The notes beneath the pieces were generated by a model that saw nothing but the letters and a program-made list of their open reading frames with translations, did no database searches and had not been told where the DNA came from. A stretch of 64,000 nt of DNA from Flemingiibacterium sp045636265 (GTDB taxonomy: Bacteria; Bacillota; Clostridia; Oscillospirales; CAG-272): positions 42,014-106,013 of the forward strand of contig JAZTXD010000074.1 of the NCBI GenBank assembly GCA_045636265.1, given 5' to 3'. Positions 9,127-17,148 of the stretch are shown here, piece by piece (positions within the stretch are counted from its first letter, which is position 1; each line of letters opens with the position of its first letter). The position numbers and the translations under genes are program-made.

Positions 9127-9894
9127 ATGGCGGAGCGTTTTTTTGTGGAAAATCGCCGTCACATCGAGCAGTCGGAACGCGGATTCGCAGAGTCTATACT
9201 CGGTAATACATACACGGCGCGCATCTATTCAAAACACGGAAATCTTGCGCGCGGAACCGTTATGATAGACCACAAGGGTGCGGTGAATGTTCACAGCGCA
9301 TATGCGGTTACGGTGAACGACAGTGCGGACGGAAGCTTTTCGGGAACTGCGGTCGGTGTTCTTATAGACAAAACCACGGGTGGAGTCTGCGTAGTATTGG
9401 CAGAGGATGTAAACAGAACGTGGTATCAGTATGAAATTGCCGAGGCTATAGAATATTTTGCAGGCAACAGCGACTTCAAGATATACTGCCTGAGGGAAAA
9501 ATCCTGCGGTGCGGTTGTGTTCACCGACGACGGCGGAACACGCAAATATCTCGTTATACGCATGAACCTCGGACACTGCGGACTTCCGAAGGGGCATATT
9601 GAAAAATATGAAAGCGAAGAGGTTACCGCAAAGCGCGAGGTGCGCGAGGAAACTGGCGTTGAAATAACGCTTGTTGAAGGCTTCAGAAAGGCTGTTGAAT
9701 ATTCGCTTACGGCGAAAACAAAAAAAGAGTCTGTATATTTCCTCGGGCGCTTTTGCGGCGATTCGGTGAAAATTCAGGAAGCCGAGGTAAGCTCATACCG
9801 CCTTTGCCCTTATGAAGAGGCAAGACGGCTTATTACATATGAAAATGACCGGGCAATTCTTGATGCGGCTGAAAACCTTCTTTCAAACTTGTGA
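9127..9894 (+). CDS. Nudix hydrolase with an N-terminal extension
   Basis: A 255-residue protein. Residues about 138-255 form a Nudix domain with a full Nudix box: GHIEKYESEE then VTAKREVREETGV fits GX5EX7REUXEEXGU. This family hydrolyses nucleoside diphosphates linked to another group, using Mg2+ held by the glutamates. The first 135 residues are not recognised; they read as a beta-rich domain with SFSGTAVGVLIDKTTGG and may bind a partner or substrate. GAGAGGAGGG lies just before the ATG at 9127. It ends 26 bases before the next promoter, so it is probably monocistronic. Substrate unknown. Confidence 0.8.
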   Translation: MAERFFVENRRHIEQSERGFAESILGNTYTARIYSKHGNLARGTVMIDHKGAVNVHSAYAVTVNDSADGSFSGTAVGVLIDKTTGGVCVVLAEDVNRTWYQYEIAEAIEYFAGNSDFKIYCLREKSCGAVVFTDDGGTRKYLVIRMNLGHCGLPKGHIEKYESEEVTAKREVREETGVEITLVEGFRKAVEYSLTAKTKKESVYFLGRFCGDSVKIQEAEVSSYRLCPYEEARRLITYENDRAILDAAENLLSNL

Positions 9895-9920
9895 TTTCGT
9901 ATCAAAAAGTTATTTTATCA

Positions 9921-9949
9921 TTGACAAAGATTTGTATGTGTGGTATACT
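9921..9949 (+). promoter_or_regulatory. Sigma-A promoter for the cytoplasmic hydrolase-like gene
   Basis: TTGACA (9921-9926), 17-base spacer, TATACT (9944-9949), directly after the Nudix stop codon. Confidence 0.75.
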
Positions 9950-9992
9950 ACATATGCAAATCTTTTTTCTTTTAAAGGGAGGAAATAGCATT

Positions 9993-12164
9993 ATGAAAAT
10001 GATGAATGACAAAATCATTATTGAAAATGAAAAATTTGTGCTGACACTCGGTGCTGACTGTGCGGCAGAGAGCCTTATTCTCAAAAAAGGGAATATTGAA
10101 TGTCTCGCTGCAGGTGAGCGCGTGCCGTTCTTCGCGGTTACGGAAGAGCGTCCGTACAACAATGAAATAAAGCTCGCGCATCCCAACAAGCGCACAACAT
10201 TCGGTGCAAACCGTGTACGTCTTGAGGACGGCAAGCTTATAATCGGTTTTGAGCTTATCACATTCGAGGCTGTTGTCGATGTTACAATAACACCTCACTA
10301 CATAACCTTCGAACTCAGCGATTTCATCGTAAAGCCCGAGGACTTTGCAGGGCTCTTTATGTCACCTCCCCCCGTGTACGAGTTCCGTCTTGTACAGATC
10401 CCCGTTGCAGAGCGCGAGCATTTCGGTGAATGGCTCAACGTTATGTGGGATGAAGATGTTGCAATCAACGTTCTTGCAGCTTGTCCGTACCCGAGAATCG
10501 AAGCAGAAAAGCGAAAAGGCTTCAGAATCATGTACGGCGAATCCCTTCGCGACGTAAAGCTTAAAAATGTTGGCGTATCGCTTATCGTTGCGGCAAAGGA
10601 CGAGCTTCTCGACGATATCGACGCACTTGAGCATGACTATGATCTCCCGCTCGGTGTTGAGAGCAGACGCTCCGGCACACTCATAAACCACGCATATTAC
10701 AGAGGCTACAGCAACTATGCAACTACCCTTGATGTTCACCTTGAAAACGCCAAGAAGGGCGGCTTTAAGTATATGCTGTTCTTCTATGATTCAATCTTCA
10801 AGGAAACCGGACCTTACTCTATGAGCAGCAGCTTTGAATACCGTGACGATCTGCCGAACGGTAAGGAAGACCTCAAGAAGATGCTTGACAGAGTAAAGGC
10901 AGAGGGCATTATTCCGGGTATCCATTTCCTGCACACCCATATCGGTATGAATACCAAATACTGCACTCCCGTTGCAGACCACCGTCTTAACACAACAAGA
11001 CGCTTCACTCTTGCAAAGCCTATCGGTACAGACGACACCACGATCTACGTTGAGGAAAATCCCGAGGGAACCGTAATGGCAGATAAGTGCCGTGTGCTCA
11101 TGTTCATGGGCGAGCTTATCTCCTATGAGTCCTACACAACCGAGTGGCCGTACTGCTTCAAGGGCTGTACACGCGGTTACAACAACACCATCGTTAAGCC
11201 TCACGATATCGGTACTATCGGCGGTATCCTCGACATAAGCGAATTCAACGCTGTCAGCGTATATGCAGATCAGCGTACAAGCATTCAGGATGAGATTGCC
11301 GAGAAGCTCGCTGACTGCTACGATGCAGGATTTGAGTTCATCTACTTCGACGGCTCCGAGGGCGTAAACCCTCCCTTTGAGGTTAACGTTGGACTCGCAC
11401 AGTGGAGAGTTTACAAGAAGCTTAAGAAGAAGCCTATATTCTGTGAGGGCGCGGCGAAGTCGCACTTCTCGTGGCATATGCTCTCCGGTGGAAACGCATT
11501 TGACGTATTCCCGCCCGATATTTTTAAAGCGATGATCGTTGAGCATCCTGTAAGGGAAGCTAAAGCGATGCAGAATGACTTCACACGTATCAACTTCGGT
11601 TGGTGGTGGACAGAGGACTACTGCGGTCCCGACCATATCGAATACGGTACAAGTGTAGCTGCCGGATATGATTGCCCCGGTGCGTTCCTCGCAGGTAAGG
11701 TACTGTTCCCGAACCATCCTAACAGAGAGGATATACTTGAAGTATTCCGTCGCTGGGAGGATGTTCGCGAGATCGGCTTCCTCACTCCCGAAATGAAGGA
11801 AATGCTCAGAGATACATCCGTTGAGCACACGCTTCTCATTAACGAGAAGGGCGAATATGAGCTTGTTCCGTATGCGAAGGTTGATGCCGCGGCAGACGGA
11901 AGCCGTGATGTAAGCGTGTTCGTATTCGAGCGTGCAGGCAAGTCCTACGCTGTTTGCTGGTACAATGTAGCCGGCAGCGCGAAGCTTTCCATTCCGATCG
12001 GAAACTGCGATGCTGAATATATCGTAGACATCGGCAAGGAAGCGGTTGCGTTTGAGCGTAGTGGCGACAATGCGGTACTTCCCATTGAAAACAAGCGTTA
12101 CCTCTGCACTTCGCTCACACTCGACGAGCTTACAAAGGCTGTTGAAAAATCCAAGTTGGTATAA
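9993..12164 (+). CDS. Putative cytoplasmic glycoside hydrolase (TIM-barrel type, family unknown)
   Basis: A 723-residue protein without signal peptide or membrane segment. Residues 1-230 look beta-rich. From about residue 245 a TIM-barrel-like region follows: FKYMLFFYDSIF, GIIPGIHFLHTHIG, FEFIYFDGSEGVNPP (about 447-461), FCEGAAKSHFSWHML and INFGWWWTEDY. The FDGSEG acidic pair at a strand end and the FCEGA glutamate are candidate catalytic residues (inference). An odd inserted segment around residues 340-400 (TTRRFTLAKPIGTDD, CRVLMFMGELISYE, CFKGCTRGYNNT) lies inside the barrel. The C-terminus is a small beta domain (FVFERAGKSYAVCWYN). AAAGGGAGGAAA marks the start at 9993. With the secreted paralogues nearby it probably acts on imported sugars. 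Confidence 0.6.
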   Translation: MKMMNDKIIIENEKFVLTLGADCAAESLILKKGNIECLAAGERVPFFAVTEERPYNNEIKLAHPNKRTTFGANRVRLEDGKLIIGFELITFEAVVDVTITPHYITFELSDFIVKPEDFAGLFMSPPPVYEFRLVQIPVAEREHFGEWLNVMWDEDVAINVLAACPYPRIEAEKRKGFRIMYGESLRDVKLKNVGVSLIVAAKDELLDDIDALEHDYDLPLGVESRRSGTLINHAYYRGYSNYATTLDVHLENAKKGGFKYMLFFYDSIFKETGPYSMSSSFEYRDDLPNGKEDLKKMLDRVKAEGIIPGIHFLHTHIGMNTKYCTPVADHRLNTTRRFTLAKPIGTDDTTIYVEENPEGTVMADKCRVLMFMGELISYESYTTEWPYCFKGCTRGYNNTIVKPHDIGTIGGILDISEFNAVSVYADQRTSIQDEIAEKLADCYDAGFEFIYFDGSEGVNPPFEVNVGLAQWRVYKKLKKKPIFCEGAAKSHFSWHMLSGGNAFDVFPPDIFKAMIVEHPVREAKAMQNDFTRINFGWWWTEDYCGPDHIEYGTSVAAGYDCPGAFLAGKVLFPNHPNREDILEVFRRWEDVREIGFLTPEMKEMLRDTSVEHTLLINEKGEYELVPYAKVDAAADGSRDVSVFVFERAGKSYAVCWYNVAGSAKLSIPIGNCDAEYIVDIGKEAVAFERSGDNAVLPIENKRYLCTSLTLDELTKAVEKSKLV

Positions 12165-12169
12165 AAAAG

Positions 12170-12200
12170 ATCGCCACGGTGAAAACCGTGGCGATTTTGT
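12170..12200. terminator. Bidirectional terminator between the hydrolase-like gene and trpS
   Basis: An 11-bp perfect stem ATCGCCACGGT / ACCGTGGCGAT with a GAAA loop. It has T-runs on the plus side (TTTTG) and the minus side (TCTTTTTT). Confidence 0.9.
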
Positions 12201-13285
12201 TATGCCTTATACTTTTCAGCCTGGGAAGCGATGAGCGCTTCGTCATCGAAGTAGTTTATCTTCATTGCTGCCTTGACCTCGTCAAGCGTTGCGGCTGCGG
12301 CTGCACGTGCAATCTCGCTGCCTTTTTTGAGGATGTCGTAGACACCGGCGATGTCCTTCTGATATTCCGCTCTCTTTGCACGGATAGGCTCAAGCGTGGT
12401 TTCGAGAACGGCGAGCAGGAACTTTTTAACCTTAACATCTCCAAGTCCGCCGCGCTGATAGTGTTCTTTCAGCTCATCAAGGTTTGCGTAGTCGGGAAGG
12501 AACTCTGCGAAATGCTCGTCCTTTGCGAACGCATCAAGGTATGTGAACACAGTGTTGCCCTCGATCTTTCCGGGATCGGTGATCTTTATGTGATCGGGGT
12601 CGGTGAACATGCTCATTACCTTGGTTTTGAGATCTGCCGAGGTTTCGGAGAGATAGATCGTGTTTCCGAGCGACTTTGACATCTTTGCGCCGCCGTCAAT
12701 TCCGGGGAGTCTGCGACATGCCGCATCGGTGGGGAGAAGCGCATCCGGCTCAACTAAAACTTCGCCGTAAACATCGTTGAATTTACGCACGATCTCGCGT
12801 GTCTGCTCGATCATGGGAAGCTGGTCCTCACCTACGGGAACTGTTGTTGCCTTGAAAGCGGTGATGTCTGCCGCCTGGCTTATCGGGTAGGTGAAAAATC
12901 CTACGGGGATGCTCGTTTCGAAGTTGCGCATCTGTATCTCCGCCTTAACCGTGGGGTTGCGCTGAAGACGGGATACGGTTACGAGGTTCATATAGTAGAA
13001 TGAAAGCTCGGTGAGCTCGGGAATCTGCGACTGTATGAAAAGGGTAGACTTCGTGGGATCAAGACCGCAGGAGAGATAGTCGAGCGCGACCTCGATGATG
13101 TTCTGGCGAATCTTCTCGGGATTGTCAGCGTTGTCAGTCAGCGCCTGCGCATCGGCGATCATGATGTAGGTTTTGTCAAAAAGACCGCTGTTCTGAAGCT
13201 CGACACGGCGGCGAAGTGAGCCGACATAGTGACCGATGTGAAGTTTTCCGGTGGGGCGGTCGCCCGTAAGTATGATTTTGGACAT
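12200..13285 (-). CDS. trpS: Tryptophanyl-tRNA synthetase
   Basis: A 361-residue class I aminoacyl-tRNA synthetase that charges tRNA-Trp. The HIGH signature is KLHIGHYVG near residue 13 and the KMSKS signature is AKMSKSLGN near residue 195. The tryptophan-enzyme-specific GEDQLPMIEQTREI stretch lies between them. Length is a little above the usual 330. The start at 13285 follows AAAGGAATAACAACC; longer in-frame extensions would run into the tRNA-Leu gene and are rejected. It lies 62 bases downstream of tRNA-Leu on the same strand, after a hairpin terminator, so it may be partly fed by read-through. No T-box leader is visible. Confidence 0.95.
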   Translation of the reverse strand: MSKIILTGDRPTGKLHIGHYVGSLRRRVELQNSGLFDKTYIMIADAQALTDNADNPEKIRQNIIEVALDYLSCGLDPTKSTLFIQSQIPELTELSFYYMNLVTVSRLQRNPTVKAEIQMRNFETSIPVGFFTYPISQAADITAFKATTVPVGEDQLPMIEQTREIVRKFNDVYGEVLVEPDALLPTDAACRRLPGIDGGAKMSKSLGNTIYLSETSADLKTKVMSMFTDPDHIKITDPGKIEGNTVFTYLDAFAKDEHFAEFLPDYANLDELKEHYQRGGLGDVKVKKFLLAVLETTLEPIRAKRAEYQKDIAGVYDILKKGSEIARAAAAATLDEVKAAMKINYFDDEALIASQAEKYKA

Positions 13286-13311
13286 GGTTGTTATTCCTTT
13301 CCTAATTAAGC

Positions 13312-13344
13312 AGAAAACAAAACGCCGCGCTGATGCGCGACGTT
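13312..13344 (-). terminator. Terminator of tRNA-Leu
   Basis: Reading the minus strand, ACGTCGCGC / GCGCGGCGT (one mismatch) with loop ATCA is followed by TTTGTTTTC, immediately downstream of the tRNA CCA end. Confidence 0.75.
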
Positions 13345-13346
13345 CG

Positions 13347-13431
13347 TGGTGCGAGAAACGGGACTTGAACCCGTACGGTGTGAACCACACGCCCCTCAAA
13401 CGTGCGCGTCTGCCAGTTCCGCCACTCTCGC
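13347..13431 (-). tRNA. tRNA-Leu (anticodon GAG), CCA encoded
   Basis: On the minus strand the acceptor GCGAGAG pairs with TTCTCGC (one G-U), followed by discriminator A and an encoded CCA (13347-13349). The T arm is ACGGG-TTCAAGT-CCCGT. The anticodon loop is TTGAGGG, giving GAG, flanked by CACGT/GCGTG. A long variable arm confirms a class II tRNA of the leucine type. Confidence 0.93.
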
Positions 13432-13463
13432 GAATTGTGTGGGGATTTCCTCACGACTTCTAT

Positions 13464-13492
13464 ATTATAGCACAACGAAAGAGGTTTGTCAA
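13464..13492 (-). promoter_or_regulatory. Consensus promoter for tRNA-Leu
   Basis: Minus strand TTGACA (13492-13487), 17-base spacer, TATAAT (13469-13464); 33 bases before the tRNA 5' end. Confidence 0.85.
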
Positions 13493-13549
13493 TAGGTTTT
13501 TGATAAAATTTTGAAATATTTTTGTACCTTTGCGAAAAGGGCATCACTG

Positions 13550-13578
13550 TTGACAAAACTGGCTCTGTGGTGTATAAT
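13550..13578 (+). promoter_or_regulatory. Consensus promoter for the membrane protein-radA unit
   Basis: TTGACA (13550-13555), 17-base spacer, TATAAT (13573-13578). A GGGAGGAAG site precedes the start at 13651. Confidence 0.8.
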
Positions 13579-13650
13579 TATTGGTGGGATAGACTCGTGT
13601 CCCTTGATGCTTAATAACCGAACTAAACGTATAATTTTGGGAGGAAGCAT

Positions 13651-14592
13651 ATGGCTATTGTGAAATTGTCAAAGAATAAAACTGTAGTTCTTATTATAGT
13701 AGCCCTCTTGCTGATTGCACTTATAATATGTGCAATTTATATGGCTCACTTGTTTTCCATTCCCAAAGGGACTAACTATTTTTCTATGGATACATATTGT
13801 GCAACGGTAAACAGCAATGGAGAAATTCAGCGTACAGACGGATGGCTTAGTTTATCCGGAGGCTCGTTTGAAGATGCCGGAAACGGTTTTGAGTGGTGGA
13901 TACGACTGTGGTGCTTCAGATTGCGTACTATTAACACAAAACCGGCAGATAAGCTTCCTACCGACGTGCAAATATTTGAGCTTTCGTTAAAGAATCATGA
14001 CGGATCTTCATTTGAAGAAACATGGCGCAAATGTGTAGCGTACGACTTTTACACAAATCAATTATACGTTTGGGAAGACGGTAATTGGTATTATGCTAAA
14101 GAAAACAAGGCTCTCAATAAGTCAATAATCAATTTATTTGAGAGTAGAATAAAATTTGGCGGTGCTCGTATGTGGCGAGGACAGTCAATCTTTGCTTTTG
14201 AAGAATTCCCTGAAGCCGATTTTGAAAATGCTACATTCCGCTATAATTTGTATTGGACGTTATTTCCAAAGCGCGGCGAAAATCCCAACATACAGTGGGA
14301 TGGTTTTAAAAATACCGAGATAAATCCGCCCAACTCGCGGGAGGACGCTGTTGCACTTGCCGCAAAAGAGCTTGGATATGACAATCCCGTGGCGGTGACT
14401 ATGTATGATGAAACCTGCGGTTATTATATGGTGGAAATAGGCAACGATAATGGGAATGGAGCAATGCAGATCATTGACAATTTTTATAAACCGATAGAAC
14501 CGATTTATACGGTTGTCATTGATAACATGGGACGAACCGTCGAGGTATATGAAAACTTTACAAGAGGGCGTCCGTTCTTGCCGGAAGGCTAA
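13651..14592 (+). CDS. Membrane-anchored protein of unknown function
   Basis: A 313-residue protein with one N-terminal membrane segment (residues about 10-33: TVVLIIVALLLIALIICAIY) and an extracellular part. The outer part is rich in aromatic residues (FEWWIRLWCFRL; YVWEDGNWYYA). The end resembles a PepSY/YpeB-like fold (REDAVALAAKELGYDNPVAVTMYDETCGYYMVEIG, shown here only as a description). I do not recognise a family. GGGAGGAAGC lies before the ATG. It is first in a unit with radA, 29 bases downstream, under a strong consensus promoter. Confidence 0.7.
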   Translation: MAIVKLSKNKTVVLIIVALLLIALIICAIYMAHLFSIPKGTNYFSMDTYCATVNSNGEIQRTDGWLSLSGGSFEDAGNGFEWWIRLWCFRLRTINTKPADKLPTDVQIFELSLKNHDGSSFEETWRKCVAYDFYTNQLYVWEDGNWYYAKENKALNKSIINLFESRIKFGGARMWRGQSIFAFEEFPEADFENATFRYNLYWTLFPKRGENPNIQWDGFKNTEINPPNSREDAVALAAKELGYDNPVAVTMYDETCGYYMVEIGNDNGNGAMQIIDNFYKPIEPIYTVVIDNMGRTVEVYENFTRGRPFLPEG

Positions 14593-14621
14593 AAAAACAA
14601 CAATCCAACGGAGTAAAAAAC

Positions 14622-16034
14622 ATGAAAACACCAAAAACTATATTCATCTGCTCGGAGTGCGGGCATACCGAGTCAAAATGGTACGGCAAATGCCCGTCCT
14701 GCGGCGAGTGGAACACCATGGAGGAGGGCGATGCACCTATAGAGGCTGTATCATCTTCCGCAAAAATCAAGCGCATCACGCCGGAATATGAATCGGACGC
14801 CGTGTCCTTCGACGAGCTTGAACTGCCGTCATTTATCCGCTCTGGTACGGGTATGACAGAGCTTGACCGCGTGCTTGGCGGCGGTCTTGTGCACGGCTCT
14901 GTGGTGCTGCTTGCAGGTGAGCCGGGAATCGGTAAATCCACGCTGCTTTTGCAGATATCCTCATCGCTCTGCCGCTCGGATGACGGCTCAGAGCGTAAGG
15001 TATTATACATATCGGGCGAGGAATCGCAGGGACAGCTCAAGCTTCGCGCGAAGCGCCTCGGTGTCGGCGGCAAAAGCTTATATGTGCTGACCGAAACCAA
15101 TGTGCGGCGCATAATGGAGCAGTGCGATAAAATTCACCCCGATGTCATTATCGTTGACTCCATACAAACGATGTACGATGAGCGTATCGCATCGGCACCG
15201 GGAAGCATCGCGCAGGTTCGTGAGTCCGCGCTTGCGTTCATCGCAAAAGCGAAGAATGAGGGAATATCGGTAATCACTGTCGGACACGTCAACAAGGAGG
15301 GCGGCATTGCGGGACCGAAGGTGCTCGAGCACATGGTGGATGCTGTGCTGTATTTCGAGGGCGAAAAGCTCCGTTCTTACCGCATAATCCGCGCGATCAA
15401 GAACCGTTTCGGTTCAACGAACGAGATTGGCATGTTCGAGATGAGCGACGAGGGGCTTGTTGAGGTCACAAATCCGTCGGAAACATTGCTCGCAGGACGT
15501 CCCGTGGGTGTTTCCGGCAACTGTGCCGTATGCGTTATGGAGGGCACACGCCCGATAATCGCGGAAGTTCAGGCACTTGTTACGCAGACGTCATACCCGT
15601 CGCCGCGCCGTACATCCAACGGCATTGACTACAACCGTATGTGCCTTATTTTGGCGGTGCTCGAAAAGCGCCTCGGTTACCGTTTCTCGATAAACGACGC
15701 ATATCTCAACGTAATCGGCGGCCTTCATATCGACGAGCCTGCCGCAGACCTCGCCGTCGCGCTTGCGCTCATATCCTCGATCAAGGACGAGGCTGTTGCG
15801 GACGATCTTATCGCCATCGGTGAGATAGGACTTGCCGGCGAATGCCGCGCGGTGCAAAATTTCGAGCAGAGAGTGTCAGAGGCGGTACGCCTTGGATTTA
15901 AGAAGATAATCGTGCCGGCGCGCAACCTCGAGCTTCGCGAGCGTGCAGGCAAAAAGCTCAAGTTTGACGGCGCTGATATAATTCCGGTAAGAAGTATATT
16001 TGACCGCATTAATTGGACGGGCGGGGAAAAGTAA
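14622..16034 (+). CDS. radA: DNA repair protein RadA
   Basis: A 470-residue RecA-family ATPase that aids branch migration and processing of recombination intermediates. It has the N-terminal zinc finger CSECGHTES...CPSCGEWNT (residues 10-31), Walker A GEPGIGKST (about 101-109), Walker B VIIVDSIQT, the RadA signature KNRFGST (about 261-267), and a C-terminal Lon-like domain (GLHIDEPAADLAVALALIS). Length matches the family. The downstream hairpin closes the transcription unit. Confidence 0.95.
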   Translation: MKTPKTIFICSECGHTESKWYGKCPSCGEWNTMEEGDAPIEAVSSSAKIKRITPEYESDAVSFDELELPSFIRSGTGMTELDRVLGGGLVHGSVVLLAGEPGIGKSTLLLQISSSLCRSDDGSERKVLYISGEESQGQLKLRAKRLGVGGKSLYVLTETNVRRIMEQCDKIHPDVIIVDSIQTMYDERIASAPGSIAQVRESALAFIAKAKNEGISVITVGHVNKEGGIAGPKVLEHMVDAVLYFEGEKLRSYRIIRAIKNRFGSTNEIGMFEMSDEGLVEVTNPSETLLAGRPVGVSGNCAVCVMEGTRPIIAEVQALVTQTSYPSPRRTSNGIDYNRMCLILAVLEKRLGYRFSINDAYLNVIGGLHIDEPAADLAVALALISSIKDEAVADDLIAIGEIGLAGECRAVQNFEQRVSEAVRLGFKKIIVPARNLELRERAGKKLKFDGADIIPVRSIFDRINWTGGEK

Positions 16035-16040
16035 TGGAAA

Positions 16041-16068
16041 AGCGCACCTGCGACATCGCAGGTGCGCT
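16041..16068. terminator. Bidirectional terminator after radA
   Basis: A 13-bp perfect stem AGCGCACCTGCGA / TCGCAGGTGCGCT with a 2-base loop lies between convergent genes. The minus strand has a TTTT run after it; the plus strand tail is AT-rich only. Confidence 0.85.
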
Positions 16069-16080
16069 AAATATTTATTC

Positions 16081-16491
16081 TCACATATTCCCATCCTCGG
16101 GATAACCGAAGAACACAATTTTCTGACCGTCCGCAGAAAACGGCATTGCGCCGATAGAACCGTCACATCCCATAAAGCGAACAAGTACCTGTTCGTTGCC
16201 GCTCAGCGTGTTGCGAAGTACCATTTCACAATATCCGCGACCGTCGGTAAGTGGCGAGGTAAAGTTAAGGCGAACTGAATATTTGCCGTTGGGGGAAGTG
16301 CCTGCACAGCGTGTCGGCGGTTCTGATTTTGAGATGACACCGCTTATGAGGTCGATGCGCTTATATTTTTCGCCGTGACGGAAGACTATTGAGTCCCCGT
16401 CAAATGAGGGCGAATCAGCGAGAAAACCAAACTCGGCAACGCGTATCTCACGCCCGTCAAGCGTTATGATGTTGAGAAATGACTTTGACAT
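16081..16491 (-). CDS. Small TolB/beta-propeller-like protein, function unknown
   Basis: A 136-residue protein with WD/TolB-like strands: DSPSFDGDSIVFRHG, TSPNGKYSVRLNF, and GAMPFSADGQKIVFFGYPED. Only two or three propeller blades fit in this length, so it may be a partial propeller or an oligomer. Its ATG overlaps the TAA of the methyltransferase upstream as TAATG, which points to translational coupling. I know of no established role. Confidence 0.65.
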   Translation of the reverse strand: MSKSFLNIITLDGREIRVAEFGFLADSPSFDGDSIVFRHGEKYKRIDLISGVISKSEPPTRCAGTSPNGKYSVRLNFTSPLTDGRGYCEMVLRNTLSGNEQVLVRFMGCDGSIGAMPFSADGQKIVFFGYPEDGNM

Positions 16492-17048
16492 TATCTGCTC
16501 TCGATTATGTAGAAGAATGGACTTGTGGGGGAGTTCACCATTTTGAAGCATGCCACGGTGTACTTTTTTCTATCGAGCAAGGCGAGGCGCTCGCCGACGA
16601 GTCTGCCCTCAATGTCGCCCTCGGCGTGACCGGGGTAAACGGCGATGAGGATTATCGCATCCTTGTCCATAAGGTCGATAGCGGCATCAATGGCGGCAAG
16701 CGTGGTGTCGCGCATTGTGGTTATGGATTTGTCACTGCCGGGAAGATAGCCGAGGTTGAACATTCCTGCCTTTACCTTTTCGTTGACAAAGTCTTTCACT
16801 AAGTGGTGGGACTTGTGGATAAGCGTATAGTTTTCCGGGCAGTTTGCCGCGGCGAGATTCTTGCGAGTTGACTCCACCGCCGCCTCCTGAATGTCAAACG
16901 CGTATACGTGTCCGGTGGGACCTACGGTTTTTGAGAGGAATTCTGTATCGTGTCCGTTGCCCATTGTGTAATCGACAGCAATATCACCTTCACCTAAATG
17001 CTGGAGGATGAAGTATTTATGCATGTCAAGCAGATCTACCATTGCCAT
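16491..17048 (-). CDS. mnmM: Class I SAM methyltransferase, YtqB/MnmM type
   Basis: A 185-residue protein matching the small rRNA_methylase-type family. The SAM-binding loop is VDYTMGNGHDTEFLS (residues about 22-36), followed by GHVYAFDIQ, and the FNLGYLPGSDK signature with IAVYPGHAEGD after it. Members such as B. subtilis YtqB methylate 5-aminomethyl-2-thiouridine at the tRNA wobble position to give mnm5s2U. CAGGAGAACA precedes the ATG. The downstream propeller-like gene overlaps its stop codon. The family call is firm; the exact substrate rests on homology. Confidence 0.85.
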   Translation of the reverse strand: MAMVDLLDMHKYFILQHLGEGDIAVDYTMGNGHDTEFLSKTVGPTGHVYAFDIQEAAVESTRKNLAAANCPENYTLIHKSHHLVKDFVNEKVKAGMFNLGYLPGSDKSITTMRDTTLAAIDAAIDLMDKDAIILIAVYPGHAEGDIEGRLVGERLALLDRKKYTVACFKMVNSPTSPFFYIIESR

Positions 17049-17109
17049 AGTGTTGTTCTCCTGAAATGTAGTGTTTTCTCAATTATACCACAACCGAATA
17101 GAAAAAGCA

Positions 17110-17143
17110 ATGGGTGAGGGAACATAAATTGTCCCTCACCCAT
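17110..17143 (-). terminator. Terminator of the Gfo/Idh-isomerase unit
   Basis: Stem ATGGGTGAGGGA / TCCCTCACCCAT (12 bp) with a TTGCTTTTTC tail on the minus strand, just past the stop codon of the dehydrogenase. Confidence 0.85.
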
Positions 17144-17148
17144 ATTTA

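Noticed and set aside
10791..11828. A 345-codon minus-strand open frame inside the cytoplasmic hydrolase-like gene
   Set aside because: Cys/Val/Leu-rich shadow composition, no ribosome site, and the plus frame is a coherent protein.
13286..13346. T-box leader for trpS
   Set aside because: The 62 bases between tRNA-Leu and trpS hold only the tRNA terminator and a ribosome site; no AGGGTGGNACCGCG element.
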